A stretch of DNA of 64,000 nt from Ephemerocybe angulata (Eukaryota; Basidiomycota; Agaricomycetes; Agaricales; Psathyrellaceae): contig JAACJK010000164.1 in the NCBI GenBank assembly GCA_013368325.1, positions 372,001 to 436,000 of the forward strand, given 5' to 3'. A model generated the notes under the pieces. It saw only the letters and a program-made list of their open reading frames with translations, was not told the DNA's origin and ran no database searches. The position numbers were made by a program, and so were the translations under genes. This document shows positions 63,404-64,000 of the stretch, piece by piece; the stretch's first letter is position 1; each line of letters opens with the position of its first letter.

Positions 63404-64000
63404 TCATTCCAGCGCCTTGAGAATAGCCTTGCCAGTATCGGTTGCAGAGCTAGGGTTCTGACCAGTGATCAACCTGCCGTCGACTACTACGTGAGACTGG
63501 AGACTCCGTCAGCTCGAACTCTCATGATACCACATCCGGAGCTGGCACTAAGACTCACCCCGAACAGTTTGTCAGCCTTCGTGAACGACCCGCCGAGGCT
63601 AATGATCTTGTCTTCGAGTAGGAAGGGGGCCCTCTGAAGCGTCCGCACCATATGGTTATCGCACAAGTCACAAGGCAGAGACACGAAGAATAATCTGCTT
63701 ACTTTGGTGGTGCCGAGGTATTCTTCCTCAGCGTCAGAAAAGCCCGTGAAGTTGCGTCCAGCGAAGATGGACTTTCCGTCGGCATCGACAGCGTCGACAA
63801 GCGCGCTGAGTCCCAGTTAGGCTGAAGTATAGGATGTATATGGAGCAACTCACGCAGGACCATGGCAGACGGAAGCAACGAGCTTTCCAGCGGTCCAGAA
63901 CTACATAGTTTATTTCAGTCAGAGGAGATAGCAATTACAATTATTTCAAGTGATCACTCACATCAGATGCCAACTTGGCATTTATCGGGTCGAAGGCGAG
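63404..64000 (-). CDS. DJ-1/PfpI-family protein (Hsp31-like), 5' end outside window
   Basis: Five exons are visible on the minus strand: from the right edge to 63962, 63900-63854, 63805-63703, 63633-63559 and 63496-63404. They read AFDPINAKLASD, WTAGKLVASVCHGPA, LVDAVDADGKSIFAGR, FLLEDKIISLGG and GRLITGQNPSSA in order. Cys in SVCHG is the conserved nucleophile of the elbow. Fungal members act as methylglyoxal glyoxalases or chaperones under stress. It is convergent with the amidohydrolase gene (126 bp between stops). The N-terminus is cut off by the window edge. Confidence 0.88.

Overview
The window is nuclear DNA of a basidiomycete mushroom-type fungus (Agaricomycetes). The signs are short GT-AG introns of about 50 nt in nearly every gene, F-box/LRR proteins, a KDZ transposase with a CxC2 cysteine cluster, a TET/JBP-type dioxygenase, an alpha-kinase of the kind expanded in mushrooms, and chromovirus and Ngaro retroelements. 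Coordinates of spliced genes give the whole span. Exon limits in the evidence were worked out by hand from splice sites and frame continuity.

Region 1 (1-13 kb) is ordinary genic sequence with one mobile-type gene. It holds an integrase-core protein (-), an F-box gene with frame breaks (+), an intact F-box/LRR gene (-), a PAP2 lipid phosphatase (-) divergent from the RNase P/MRP subunit POP7 (+), a TauD-like dioxygenase (+) and a GH43 glycosidase (-). A 106-bp palindromic MITE with a 9-bp target duplication lies at 13.1 kb.

Region 2 (13,930-49,722) reads as one 35.8-kb composite transposon. Perfect 22-bp terminal inverted repeats are flanked by a perfect 9-bp direct duplication, CTCGTCTTG. 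Inside are a KDZ transposase, a TET/JBP-like dioxygenase and five other cargo genes. A chromovirus (20,023-35,969, TSD TATAT) is nested inside it. An Ngaro tyrosine-recombinase element (about 23,819-29,810) is nested inside the chromovirus. A second, perfect 42-bp inverted-repeat pair lies just inside the ends (15,539 and 49,136). It may mark the real KDZ element, or be a subterminal repeat. A short CpG-bearing motif, TCCG(A/C/T)CGG, recurs through the non-retroviral part of the element, in coding DNA, intergenic DNA and a satellite.

Region 3 (50-64 kb) holds a TolB/amidohydrolase gene cut in two by an 8.8-kb DNA transposon (51,956-60,747). That element has perfect 36-bp terminal repeats starting TATGG and a 6-bp duplication CAGATA. 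It carries an integrase-like transposase, an alpha-kinase and another 2OG-Fe(II) oxygenase. A DJ-1/PfpI gene runs off the right edge.

Taken together, two unrelated DNA transposons in one 50-kb stretch each pair a transposase with an Fe(II)/2-oxoglutarate dioxygenase. The first fits the known fungal KDZ-TET/JBP association. The second (integrase + alpha-kinase + dioxygenase) is the best candidate here for an undescribed system.
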